This document shows, piece after piece, positions 38,086-45,555 of a stretch of 64,000 bases of DNA. The first letter of the stretch is position 1, and each line of letters opens with the position of its first letter. Source of the DNA: Vibrio sp. JC009 (GTDB lineage: Bacteria; Pseudomonadota; Gammaproteobacteria; Enterobacterales; Vibrionaceae); NCBI RefSeq assembly GCF_029016485.1, contig NZ_CP092106.1, positions 1,860,001 through 1,924,000 of the forward strand. Reading direction: 5' to 3'. A program made the translations under genes and the position numbers. Below the pieces are notes generated by a model. That model had not been told where the DNA came from. It worked only from the letters and a program-made list of their open reading frames with translations, and made no database searches.

Positions 38086-38412
38086 TTAATCACAGGCTGC
38101 CAGTTCGCCACTGTCTGCCGCATACTTCATTGCAAAGTCAGCGATATCAGGTGCGATTTCCTGGAACTTGTCGCTTTTTAAAAACTCGGCTGATTCAGGA
38201 TGCTTCTTACTGAATTTTTTAATGAATCGTTTCGCATCTTTTTTGAAGTAACGCTTCCACTCAACCTTCAGGTGCTGCGCTGCAAACTCCTGGCCGTTGT
38301 AGCCAAACAGTGGTCTTAAGTGCTCAAGATAAGCTTCCTGCCCCTTTTGGGCATCCGCCATAACACCGAATGACATAGCGGCAACAGCCATACCGATAAC
38401 TAGTTTTTTCAT
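38086..38412 (-). CDS. Small periplasmic protein of the octaheme cytochrome operon
   Basis: 108 residues with a signal peptide (MKKLVIGMAVAAMSFGVMADA). The mature part is Lys-rich and helical (KGQEAYLEHLRPLFG..., EWKRYFKKDAKRFIKKF) and ends in AACD with a single cysteine. The layout recalls small cytochrome c-like periplasmic proteins, but there is no CxxCH, so it cannot carry a c-type heme. It lies 34 bp downstream of the cytochrome b gene with a good AGAGGAA site. The conserved position in the operon suggests an accessory or electron-partner role; the function is unknown. Confidence 0.75.
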   Translation of the reverse strand: MKKLVIGMAVAAMSFGVMADAQKGQEAYLEHLRPLFGYNGQEFAAQHLKVEWKRYFKKDAKRFIKKFSKKHPESAEFLKSDKFQEIAPDIADFAMKYAADSGELAACD

Positions 38413-38446
38413 AATCGTTCCTCTTTACCAGATTTTTAAATTCAAA

Positions 38447-39043
38447 TTATTCATCAATTTCTTCTTTACCTGTAAGCATAGCTTTCATATGACTACTCAA
38501 CTTCTCACCAAGCGTTATCAGGTACAAATGTGTCACTAAAAATGCAATCAGCATATACGCACAGAAGGTATGCACTGCTGCAACAAAACCGATATGGTCG
38601 ATATATCCCGCTTCTCTCAGGTCCGGATAGAAGAAAAAAATCAGACCGGTAATCACCTGTACAGGCAGCACACCAAATACAATGCCGATATAAGCCAGTC
38701 GCTGAAGCGGGTTAAACTTATCCTCCGCTGTCATATGGTGCGGGTGCTTTTCACCCACAAATACGCCGTACAGGTAGTAACGCAGAACACCATCAATGCC
38801 GTGCATGGTCGGCACATATTGCTTCCAGTCACCTGTGGTAAATATCCAGGTGAAGATCAGCACCAGCAGTCCGGCCCAGATAAAACCACCGAAGTGGTGA
38901 AGCTCTGAACTGTCTTCAAAACCGAATACAGAAATCAGCCCGTGCAGCTCCAGTCCGGTCACGATAAGGCCGATAATCAGCAGTGCCTGAGCCCAGTGCC
39001 AGAAGCGTTCGAATCGTTTAAAAATTAATACTGTCTTTTTCAT
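38447..39043 (-). CDS. Cytochrome b561-type membrane subunit
   Basis: 198 residues with about four membrane helices (approximately 15-35, 50-72, 110-135, 150-172) and histidines suited to b-heme ligation (FWHWAQ, LHHFGG, HTFCAY, THLY). It resembles the Ni/Fe-hydrogenase or formate dehydrogenase cytochrome b subunit family that links quinol to periplasmic partners. It starts 18 bp after the octaheme cytochrome stop with GGGTAAGA upstream. It is likely to pass electrons from menaquinol or ubiquinol to the octaheme cytochrome. Confidence 0.85.
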   Translation of the reverse strand: MKKTVLIFKRFERFWHWAQALLIIGLIVTGLELHGLISVFGFEDSSELHHFGGFIWAGLLVLIFTWIFTTGDWKQYVPTMHGIDGVLRYYLYGVFVGEKHPHHMTAEDKFNPLQRLAYIGIVFGVLPVQVITGLIFFFYPDLREAGYIDHIGFVAAVHTFCAYMLIAFLVTHLYLITLGEKLSSHMKAMLTGKEEIDE

Positions 39044-39061
39044 AGTTCTTACCCGTATTCC

Positions 39062-40681
39062 TTACTTCTGGTTTGCTTTTCTGCGGCGGATTGTCATGAT
39101 TCTGATCAGTGAGTGCAGAATAACGCCAGCCAGACCACCGAAGATTGCCAGTGCACCGATAATCTCTACAATGCTATAGCTATCGCGGCCAACAAGGTAG
39201 AAATCGTTCAGACCATTCAGACGGCTCTCTTTGCTGTGGCAAGACTCACAGGCAACCGCCTGATCTGCCGGTGCGACCATGTGTTTGATTGGCCAGTAAC
39301 CATTGGTCTCAATAAAGTCATAGTTGCCGCTGAACTCCAGATCATTCAGTTTTGCACCGGCTGCCAGGGCTTTATCCCAGTCAAGCTCGGTCCAGAATGC
39401 ACCGGTTCCTTTCTTACCGTACAGCTTGATAGGCAGCATTTTATTTCGATCTTTATCATATGGCTGCTTACCTTTATGGATCTTGAACGGCCAGATTTTT
39501 GCTTCCGGATCACTGTAGTTACCGGTCGGCGGGTTAATATCGATAGGCGCATTAGCCGGGTCAATGGTGTCTTGGAAGGTCATCTGATCCAGCTCACCCT
39601 TATACCAGCGATATTCAGGAACAACGTTCTTGCCCCAGGTGAAAGTTCCCTTCTTACTCATGTAAGCGTGGTGCTCTACGCCATCAAAAACTTCATCAAT
39701 AACATAAGGTTTGCCATCTTTAGTTTTACCGGCTGTAGACCAGTCCCAGGAAAGCTTGGTCAGATATGGACCACGGGCCATTTCCGGAATATGACAGGAT
39801 GCACAGGCAACCTTAGATGTGTGGTTATCGATTTCTCTGTCGTTATGCGGTGTTTCACTATGGCAGGATTCACAGGAGACGTTGTTACCTTCACGCTCTT
39901 TACGTCCCATGTTCAGTTCATGGTCAATGTGTGCCTTACGGTCGTAATACCGGCCCGAGATTTCGTGCTCGCTTGCCGTGTGACAGTCCTGGCAGGCAAA
40001 GTTCAGCTTGTCCGGACTCATATGCACATCAAGCGCGAACTCCGGATTGACCAGTGACATATCGGTATCGCCGTGTTTAACACCGTTACCGCCGCCACCG
40101 TTGGCGTGACAGGCCAGGCAGTTCTCCCGGTCAGGCGTACCAACGTGCTGAGCGACATAAGAAAGGTCTACCGCTTTTTGTACTACCTCACCTTTTACTA
40201 CTTTATCTTCGTAGTACGGGTGACCGGAGGAAGCGCCGTTCTTTTTGTAGGTGCCTGTTGTGTCGTGACAGACAAGGCAGTCTACATTCTCTTCTTCCTC
40301 AAGGTCGAAATCTTCATTACGCCAGCCATAACCCACATGACACTGAGTGCAGCTTTCGTTCCCTCTGGCTGATACGCAGTAGTTGTTAAACGCGTTTTGC
40401 GATTTACCCACCATCACGCCATCGACTTCTTTGGCCCATGTCCAGTGGAAGGTGCTGTGGATCTGCTTGGCAGACTCGGTATGACATTCAATACAAGCCA
40501 GAGTTACATCCGGCGCATAATCGAACTCTTCATGCAGTGATTCGAAAGTTGAATGATCTGCTGTGCTGGCTATTGATGTCGCCTTTTTCTTACTGACAGG
40601 TACTGCTTCAGCTCCCGAAGCAGTAACCAAACCACTCCATAAAACTAAAATCCCTGCGAACAATGTAATAATTTTTTTCAT
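39062..40681 (-). CDS. Octaheme c-type cytochrome, tetrathionate-reductase (OTR) family
   Basis: 539 residues with a signal peptide (MKKIITLFAGILVLWSGLVTASG) and a C-terminal membrane helix (about 504-525) with a basic tail RRRKANQK. Eight CxxCH motifs start at C63, C111, C135, C188, C230, C270, C293 and C478. The number, spacing and long insert between the seventh and eighth motifs fit the octaheme tetrathionate reductase-related family first studied in Shewanella, whose members can reduce tetrathionate, nitrite or hydroxylamine in vitro; the physiological substrate is often unclear. It is the first gene of a four-gene operon with a quinol-linked cytochrome b and a rhodanese, so a periplasmic sulfur-compound reductase role is favoured. 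The start is ATG 40681 with AGGG upstream. Confidence 0.88.
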   Translation of the reverse strand: MKKIITLFAGILVLWSGLVTASGAEAVPVSKKKATSIASTADHSTFESLHEEFDYAPDVTLACIECHTESAKQIHSTFHWTWAKEVDGVMVGKSQNAFNNYCVSARGNESCTQCHVGYGWRNEDFDLEEEENVDCLVCHDTTGTYKKNGASSGHPYYEDKVVKGEVVQKAVDLSYVAQHVGTPDRENCLACHANGGGGNGVKHGDTDMSLVNPEFALDVHMSPDKLNFACQDCHTASEHEISGRYYDRKAHIDHELNMGRKEREGNNVSCESCHSETPHNDREIDNHTSKVACASCHIPEMARGPYLTKLSWDWSTAGKTKDGKPYVIDEVFDGVEHHAYMSKKGTFTWGKNVVPEYRWYKGELDQMTFQDTIDPANAPIDINPPTGNYSDPEAKIWPFKIHKGKQPYDKDRNKMLPIKLYGKKGTGAFWTELDWDKALAAGAKLNDLEFSGNYDFIETNGYWPIKHMVAPADQAVACESCHSKESRLNGLNDFYLVGRDSYSIVEIIGALAIFGGLAGVILHSLIRIMTIRRRKANQK

Positions 40682-40894
40682 TATTTAGTATCGCCCTAAT
40701 GGTAGTGAATCCCGTATTCGACAAAAAACCGACGTCAAAATTTAGTCAACACTAATGCATACATTACTTTATTATTTTTTTTCTAATATACAAGCAATAA
40801 CCGCACAAAGCTCGGGGAAATAACCACAAAGAGTTAAACCTTTAGGGTAGATCACACTATAACGCTTAGCTGATATTTATTCGCAAATGGAGTA
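40682..40894. promoter_or_regulatory. Upstream region of octaheme cytochrome operon
   Basis: About 210 bp of AT-rich DNA between the operon start and the MITE-like element. It should carry the operon promoter. I see a TGTGATCTA half-site on the minus strand near 40,850, like half a CRP/FNR site, but no full palindrome. Confidence 0.3.
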
Positions 40895-41055
40895 ATACCA
40901 ATACCAGTAATTAGCTGTTCAGTGATTGCGCAGGAAAAATCGCTAAGAGCAAGGCAAAATTTGCAGTAACTAGTGGGTCTAATTACAAAAATTTTAACGC
41001 AGCTATTAGCGATTTTGACAAGCAAGGATGAACAGATAATTGCTGGGATTGGTAT
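40895..41055. mobile_element. MITE-like palindromic element, full length (~161 bp)
   Basis: It begins ATACCAATACCAGTAATTAG and ends with the near inverted complement CAGATAATTGCTGGGATTGGTAT. The terminal inverted repeats are about 25 bp with few mismatches. The inner part (AAAAATCGCTAAGAGCAAGG and GCTATTAGCGATTTTGACAAGCAAGGATGAACAG) is also partly self-complementary. No coding capacity is present. It lies between the convergent ends of the octaheme operon upstream region and the radical SAM gene. A shortened copy occurs at 42,235. Confidence 0.75.
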
Positions 41056-41078
41056 AGATGTATTTGAACAAATAATGT

Positions 41079-42146
41079 TCAGGCAGGGGGCGTATCCAGC
41101 TTTGAAAAGCGTCCTGCAATATCAAAACCGCAATAGCCGCACTTCCCTTCCAGAGTGATTTCATTGCTGCTTAGTTGATACCAGTCGCGCTTAATTAACC
41201 GTTTTCCGCAGCCCGGACAATAAGTGCTGTCTGCATCAACATTGTGAACATTTCCCACATAGGCATATCTCAGGCCATTTGATATTGCTATCTCTCTGGC
41301 TCTGAGCAGTGTGGATTCCGGCGTGCGGGGAGTCGTTAACATCTTAAAATCAGGATGGAAGGCACTGAAATGAATAGGCACATCCGGCCCCAGGTTATCG
41401 CTGACCCAGCAGCACAGCGCCTCCAGTTCTTCATTGCTGTCATTCTCACCGGGGATCAGAAGCGTTGTAATTTCCAGCCAGATATCGGTTTCATGTTTCA
41501 GGTAAAGCAGACAGTCCAGAACCGGAGCAAGATGGCCCGAGCAGAGCCTGCGGTAAAATTTCTCTGTGAATGCTTTTAAATCTACGTTGGCGGCATCCAT
41601 ATCTCTGAAGAAGACGTTAGCAGGTTCCGGGTTAATATAAGCCGCAGTGACTGCAACATTTTTTATACCCAGTTCACGACAGGCGCTTGCGGTATCTGCT
41701 GCGTATTCAAGAAAAATAACCGGGTCGTTATAGGTATAGGCAACGCTGGTGCAATTTCGCTCCTGAGCCAGACGGGCAATGCTCTCAGGAGAGGCGTCTG
41801 CGGATAACAAACTGGTTTCGCGAGACTTGCTGATATTCCAGTTCTGACAGAATTTACAGCCGAGGTTGCATCCGGCAGTACCAAAAGAGAGCACTGAGCT
41901 GCCCGGATAAAAATGGTTTAACGGCTTTTTCTCGATGGGGTCAATGCAGAACCCGCTGGAGCGGCCGTAGCTGGTAAAAACGATCTCTCCATCGCACGCT
42001 TCTCTTACAAAGCACGCGCCTTTTTTTCCGTCTCGCAGAGTACAAAACCTCGGACATAAGTCGCAAACAACCAGACCGTTTTCGTTCCGGTGCCAGAATT
42101 TTGTTTTAATCCTGCTTTGACCCCTTCTGTTGCATGTTCCGGACAT
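41079..42146 (-). CDS. amrS: AmmeMemoRadiSam system radical SAM enzyme
   Basis: 355 residues. The radical SAM cluster motif CNLGCKFC has cysteines at 93, 97 and 100, preceded by a conserved N-terminal segment (LCPRFCTLRDGKKGACFVR) with extra cysteines and followed by AYTYNDPVIFLEYA and DVPIHFSAFHP, all typical of the AmmeMemoRadiSam radical SAM family, related to pyruvate-formate-lyase activases. A C-terminal CPGCGKRLI...CGYCG zinc-ribbon-like pair is present. It is divergent from the Memo and AMMECR1 genes, giving the full three-part system. The trio is widespread but its reaction is not firmly established. The gene is flanked by the full and the short copy of the same MITE-like element. Confidence 0.9.
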   Translation of the reverse strand: MSGTCNRRGQSRIKTKFWHRNENGLVVCDLCPRFCTLRDGKKGACFVREACDGEIVFTSYGRSSGFCIDPIEKKPLNHFYPGSSVLSFGTAGCNLGCKFCQNWNISKSRETSLLSADASPESIARLAQERNCTSVAYTYNDPVIFLEYAADTASACRELGIKNVAVTAAYINPEPANVFFRDMDAANVDLKAFTEKFYRRLCSGHLAPVLDCLLYLKHETDIWLEITTLLIPGENDSNEELEALCCWVSDNLGPDVPIHFSAFHPDFKMLTTPRTPESTLLRAREIAISNGLRYAYVGNVHNVDADSTYCPGCGKRLIKRDWYQLSSNEITLEGKCGYCGFDIAGRFSKLDTPPA

Positions 42147-42166
42147 GTGGCAGCTCTTTATATTAT

Positions 42167-42183
42167 CTATACTTTAGGTATAG
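42167..42183. promoter_or_regulatory. Perfect palindrome between divergent radical SAM and Memo genes
   Basis: CTATAC-TTTAG-GTATAG is a perfect 6-bp inverted repeat 21 bp upstream of the radical SAM start. It may be an operator or part of overlapping -10 elements. It is short enough to occur by chance. Confidence 0.3.
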
Positions 42184-42234
42184 CAGGTCTGATACTAATT
42201 CAGGCAATTATCTGACCAGCTCATTGCCTGAGTT

Positions 42235-42281
42235 ATACCAATACCAGTCATTAGCTGTTCAGTGATTTCTGGGGTTGGTAT
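42235..42281. mobile_element. Internally deleted MITE-like copy (47 bp)
   Basis: ATACCAATACCAGTCATTAG... matches the first 33 bases of the element at 40,895 with one change, then jumps directly to its right terminus CTGGGGTTGGTAT. The middle about 114 bp is missing. It sits just before the ribosome binding site of the Memo gene. Confidence 0.7.
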
Positions 42282-42300
42282 TAGTATAAGGAAGTGAATT

Positions 42301-43092
42301 ATGTCCAGTGAAATGGTACGCAAAGCGGCGGTTGCCGGGCGTTTTTATGACGCCTCCCCGCAAGTGCTGATTAAGCAGTTTAACCAGTGGTTTAAAGAAT
42401 CAACCACAGATATCGACCATGTGCGCGGCCTTATTGTTCCTCACGCCGGGTATATGTTTTCCGGCCCGACCGCAGCTAAAGCCTATTTTAATATCGTAAA
42501 ACACGCCAGCCATATCACCCGGGTGATACTTGTGGGGCCGAGCCATAAATATTACTTCCAGGGCTGCGCATTACCGAAATCCAACTACTTCGAAACCCCG
42601 CTTGGCAATGTTCCGGTGGACACCCACCTTAGGGCTGAACTGTCCCGGGATACCAATGTGATGCTCTCCGACCAGATGCACAGCGACGAGCACTGCCTGG
42701 AAGTGCAGTTGCCCTTTATTCAGTACGCTCTGTCCGGCGCCACTGTTATGCCGGTTTTAACCAGCAATATCTCGCCCAAATCACTTTCCTTATTGCTGGA
42801 GCCATTCTGGAATGAACAGACTCTTGTTATCATCAGTAGCGATTTAAGTCACTTTCACTCATACAGCGAAGCTCAAATGCTCGATAGCGAAACCTGCGAG
42901 CAAATTGAGCACTTTGACTCCACACTCAGCCCGGAACAGGCGTGTGGTGCCACCGGCATTAACACTATGCTGCTAATGGCAAAATCCAGGGACTATCACC
43001 TGCATAAACTTGAACAGATTAATTCAGGTGACAGATATACAGATAAAGAGAGAGTTGTAGGATACGTGAGCTATGTCATCTCAGAAACTTAA
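42301..43092 (+). CDS. amrB: Memo family protein (AmmeMemoRadiSam protein B)
   Basis: 263 residues. Conserved Memo features are PHAGYMFSGPTAAKAY (H48), GPSHKYYF (H82), DEHCLEVQLPF and ISSDLSHFHSY, the histidine and acidic set that binds metal in Memo and in extradiol-dioxygenase-like folds. AAGGAAG precedes ATG 42301. The AMMECR1 gene starts within its last 20 bp. The protein is cytoplasmic, with no signal or membrane segment. It is expected to act with the AMMECR1 protein and the divergent radical SAM enzyme on a still unidentified substrate. Confidence 0.92.
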   Translation: MSSEMVRKAAVAGRFYDASPQVLIKQFNQWFKESTTDIDHVRGLIVPHAGYMFSGPTAAKAYFNIVKHASHITRVILVGPSHKYYFQGCALPKSNYFETPLGNVPVDTHLRAELSRDTNVMLSDQMHSDEHCLEVQLPFIQYALSGATVMPVLTSNISPKSLSLLLEPFWNEQTLVIISSDLSHFHSYSEAQMLDSETCEQIEHFDSTLSPEQACGATGINTMLLMAKSRDYHLHKLEQINSGDRYTDKERVVGYVSYVISET

Positions 43093-43648
43093 TCAAAACG
43101 AGCTGAACCTGCTTGTGGATCTGGCCCGTAATAGCATCCGGGAGTTTCTTTTCCAGGAAAACAGCCCAACGCCGCAAGTCAGCAAATACCCCGAAACTCT
43201 TGCAGAGCCTGCAGGCTGTTTTGTCACTTTGAAAGTATCAGGCCGGCTTCAGGGCTGTCTGGGGACGATTTTACCCAGAAAACCTCTGGTTGAAGAAGTA
43301 CATGAAATGGCCATTGCGGCCTCGCATCGCGATCATCGCTTTAGCCCTCTGGCTAAAGAGCAGTTACCGGATCTTACTGTTGAGGTTTCCGTTCTGACCC
43401 GGCCCTCTGAGCTTAAGGTGGATAGCGAAAAAGGTCTGATTGACTATCTGACCATAAATAAGGCGGGAGTCATCCTTTCCCAAGGGTACCATCAGGCGCT
43501 GTTTCTGCCCCAGGTCTGGGAACAATTGCCGGAGCCGGTTGATTTTCTGAAACACCTTAAACTGAAAGCCGGATGGCAGGCTGATTACTGGTCAGACGGA
43601 ATGCGGGTTGAAATATTTGAAGTGATTAGTCTGGAAAAAGACTACTAA
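43073..43648 (+). CDS. amrA: AMMECR1 family protein (AmmeMemoRadiSam protein A)
   Basis: 191 residues of the AMMECR1 fold. The family hallmark LRGCIG appears as LQGCLG (59-64). Other typical parts are GCFVTLKVSGRLQGC, AAASHRDHRFSPL (near the AASRDPRF of relatives), LTVEVSVLTRPSEL and VILSQGYHQALFLPQVW. It overlaps the Memo gene by 20 bp, which suggests translational coupling. The exact biochemical role is unknown; a strongly conserved pocket around the hexapeptide implies catalysis or ligand binding. Confidence 0.92.
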   Translation: MSSQKLNQNELNLLVDLARNSIREFLFQENSPTPQVSKYPETLAEPAGCFVTLKVSGRLQGCLGTILPRKPLVEEVHEMAIAASHRDHRFSPLAKEQLPDLTVEVSVLTRPSELKVDSEKGLIDYLTINKAGVILSQGYHQALFLPQVWEQLPEPVDFLKHLKLKAGWQADYWSDGMRVEIFEVISLEKDY

Positions 43649-43660
43649 GCCCTGAAACCA

Positions 43661-43684
43661 AACTCCCCCAAAAAAGGGGGAGTT
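43661..43684. terminator. Hairpin between convergent AMMECR1 and 110-aa genes
   Basis: AACTCCCCC-AAAAAA-GGGGGAGTT is a perfect 9-bp stem placed between converging genes. Neither strand has a strong T run after the stem, so intrinsic termination is plausible but not certain. Confidence 0.5.
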
Positions 43685-43691
43685 GAAGATA

Positions 43692-44024
43692 TTAACAATA
43701 ATTCTGCCTGATCACTCTTTTAAAGTCCGCAACAGAGCGTATCGACATATCGTGAATTCGTAGCTTGCCTTCGTCCAGTTTGATTTCAGTATGCTCAGCA
43801 AGGTCATCATAGATGTCTAATGGCACGCCATTTTGTTCAGCCTGAAGGTGGACGCGTCTGCAGTCTCCTTCCGGTGCAAACTCAAAACTTGCTGACTGAA
43901 CTGACAATCCGATCAATTTTGGCTCGTGCAAGCCAAGGTCAATTTGATTTAGCGATGGGTTTAATTCGGCTTCGGGGAAAGCCTGGTTAAATATAGCTTC
44001 TATTTTTTTCTCAATATTATTCAT
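43692..44024 (-). CDS. Conserved hypothetical protein, 110 aa
   Basis: Not recognised. It is soluble with no signal peptide, with a helix at the N-terminus (NNIEKKIEAIFNQAF), alternating strand-like segments (IGLSVQSASFEFA, RRVHLQAEQNGVPLDIYDDL) and a C-terminal RSVADFKRVIRQNYC. The good Shine-Dalgarno CAGGAGAA before ATG 44024 supports a real gene. Its neighbours are unrelated. Confidence 0.65.
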   Translation of the reverse strand: MNNIEKKIEAIFNQAFPEAELNPSLNQIDLGLHEPKLIGLSVQSASFEFAPEGDCRRVHLQAEQNGVPLDIYDDLAEHTEIKLDEGKLRIHDMSIRSVADFKRVIRQNYC

Positions 44025-44161
44025 TTAATTCTCCTGTCCAACGACGTACCGGACTCACTCTTAATGAAGAGAGGGGGGTAAGTGTCATCATAACGATTTG
44101 TTAAATCATCGTTGTGATCTGGACAGCAAAATGTAAACAAACGCAGAGTTAAAATGTTCGT

Positions 44162-44833
44162 TTAAGGTTTCCAGGCTTGCAAAGCTCTTTCGTTTTCGAG
44201 AATTATCGAATCACAAGGCTCTTCAGGAACCTTGATACTGGCAGCCAGGTCTTCGGGAATATCCGCTCTTCGTTCCATCACCATTTTGTACCCGTCGATT
44301 CGGTGTACATTGTTCAGGATAAAAGATTTGAGCTCTTTGTAATCCCGCTCTGTAAAACCAGAGCTGTAAAAACACTTCTCAGCGGTCACCAGTTGCTGCC
44401 ACAGCGTTACCTGGCGGGCAATTTTCGTTTGTCCTGCATCCGTTGCCACCCGGTCGATTGCCTTGGCAAGCTGAATATATATGGATCTTCTCTGGGGGGA
44501 AGTCGGGAATTTGTAGGCGATAAAGACTTCAATATCGTCACGCAGCAAGTTGCCGTTGCGATCGCCATCTTTCGGATTCGTGGGCAGAACCTTAATAAAA
44601 TCAGGCATCACAGCAAGTTGCGCATCAGAGAGTCTGGGCAGTTCGACATCTATCAACTCAGATTCATCAAACAGAGGCGGCTCTTCAACCTCTTCGACTA
44701 CCGGAGCTTCCTCCGAAGGAAGTTGTTTAACCACAGGCTCACTTTCAATCTCGATACCAAAAATGGCAACAAGCAACAAGATGACAATGGCTAAGCCCCA
44801 GATTATAAACTTAAATGCTTTCAACGCGGACAC
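44162..44833 (-). CDS. Membrane-anchored hypothetical protein, 223 aa
   Basis: Not recognised as a family. One N-terminal membrane helix (about 9-27, FIIWGLAIVILLLVAIFGI) is followed by an acidic, Pro/Glu-rich linker (about 29-62) and a periplasmic helical domain of about 150 residues. NPKDGDRNGNLLRDDIE at about 86-102 resembles an EF-hand-like or dockerin-type calcium loop (DxDxNG...DD). Two cysteines (CFYSS, EEPCDS) could form a disulfide. The start is GTG 44833 with no strong ribosome site; an ATG ten bases upstream is out of frame. Confidence 0.65.
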   Translation of the reverse strand: MSALKAFKFIIWGLAIVILLLVAIFGIEIESEPVVKQLPSEEAPVVEEVEEPPLFDESELIDVELPRLSDAQLAVMPDFIKVLPTNPKDGDRNGNLLRDDIEVFIAYKFPTSPQRRSIYIQLAKAIDRVATDAGQTKIARQVTLWQQLVTAEKCFYSSGFTERDYKELKSFILNNVHRIDGYKMVMERRADIPEDLAASIKVPEEPCDSIILENERALQAWKP

Positions 44834-44922
44834 CGTTATTCATAGCTAACTCTATATAACTATAACAGCAACAAAGAAATTGTGGTGGCCTGATAATCTT
44901 GTTTTTAGGCCGGAGATAAATT

Positions 44923-44958
44923 TTGTGAATGTTACAACATGAAATATTGCTATATAAT
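44923..44958 (+). promoter_or_regulatory. Promoter of the tandem EIIB gene
   Basis: TATAAT at 44,953-44,958 has a weak -35 TTACAA (44,932-44,937) 15 bp upstream. TGTGAATGTTACAACA at 44,925 matches the left half of the CRP consensus (TGTGA) but only 3 of 5 positions of the right half. The strong TAGGAG ribosome site is at about 44,990. Confidence 0.45.
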
Positions 44959-45002
44959 GGCCGAAGTATTAGATGAAAAATTTATCAATTTAGGAGCAAT
45001 TT

Positions 45003-45509
45003 ATGACCGGCAGCCTTTCTGCACAAGACGCTCAGATGAGCAAAGAACTCGTTAACGCCTTTGGCGGACAGACTAACATTTCAAAACTGGACGCTTGTCT
45101 TACCCGCCTGCGCGTGACTGTTAAAGAGTTTGACGCGGTAAATCAGGACAAACTAAAAGAGCTGGGCGCTATGGGCGTTGTATTTGCCGACGGCATCGTA
45201 CAGGCGATCATGGGCAAGCAGGCTGATGAAGTAAGAGCCAAGATGAAAAGCTGGATGGAAGCGCATCCGGAATCCAGCGTTGCAGGTGCAATCATCGAAG
45301 CATTTGGCGGCTCTGAAAACATCACTAAAGCTGACGCATGTCTGACTCGCCTGAGAGTTGATGTGAATGAGACTGAAAAAGTAGATCAGGACAAGCTAAA
45401 AGAGCTGGGCGCTATGGGCGTTGTGGTACTGGATAAGAATGTTCAGGCTATCTTTGGCAAGCAATCTGATCAGCTTAAGAATGATATTTCCAGCATTATT
45501 GCTAAGTAA
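45003..45509 (+). CDS. Stand-alone tandem PTS EIIB(Glc)-domain protein
   Basis: 168 residues made of two glucose-family EIIB domains. Each carries AFGG-x-x-NI-x-K-x-DACLTRLRV with the phosphorylatable cysteine (C32 and C113), then DQDKLKELGAMGVV or a near copy, and VQAI-(M/F)-GKQ. The two units are 81 residues (243 bp) apart. In the usual PtsG or NagE proteins EIIB is fused to a membrane EIIC, but no EIIC or EIIA lies here. It could relay phosphate to or from an EIIA(Glc)-type protein, or act as a regulatory phosphate sink; this is inference. It is a single-gene unit with its own promoter and terminator. Confidence 0.9.
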   Translation: MTGSLSAQDAQMSKELVNAFGGQTNISKLDACLTRLRVTVKEFDAVNQDKLKELGAMGVVFADGIVQAIMGKQADEVRAKMKSWMEAHPESSVAGAIIEAFGGSENITKADACLTRLRVDVNETEKVDQDKLKELGAMGVVVLDKNVQAIFGKQSDQLKNDISSIIAK

Positions 45510-45523
45510 TATTTCAATTTTTT

Positions 45524-45549
45524 AACCCCGCTCTGCGGGGTTTCTTTTA
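45524..45549 (+). terminator. Terminator of tandem EIIB gene
   Basis: AACCCCGC-TCT-GCGGGGTT followed by TCTTTT, 14 bp after the stop. Confidence 0.88.
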
Positions 45550-45555
45550 TACCCG

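Noticed and set aside
39113..40057. 314-residue plus-strand frame opposite the octaheme cytochrome
   Set aside because: It is antisense to a gene with eight heme motifs and a signal peptide; no ribosome site or recognisable domain.
40973..41158. 61-residue plus-strand frame in the MITE-like element
   Set aside because: It lies in a palindromic non-coding repeat and runs into the end of the radical SAM gene.
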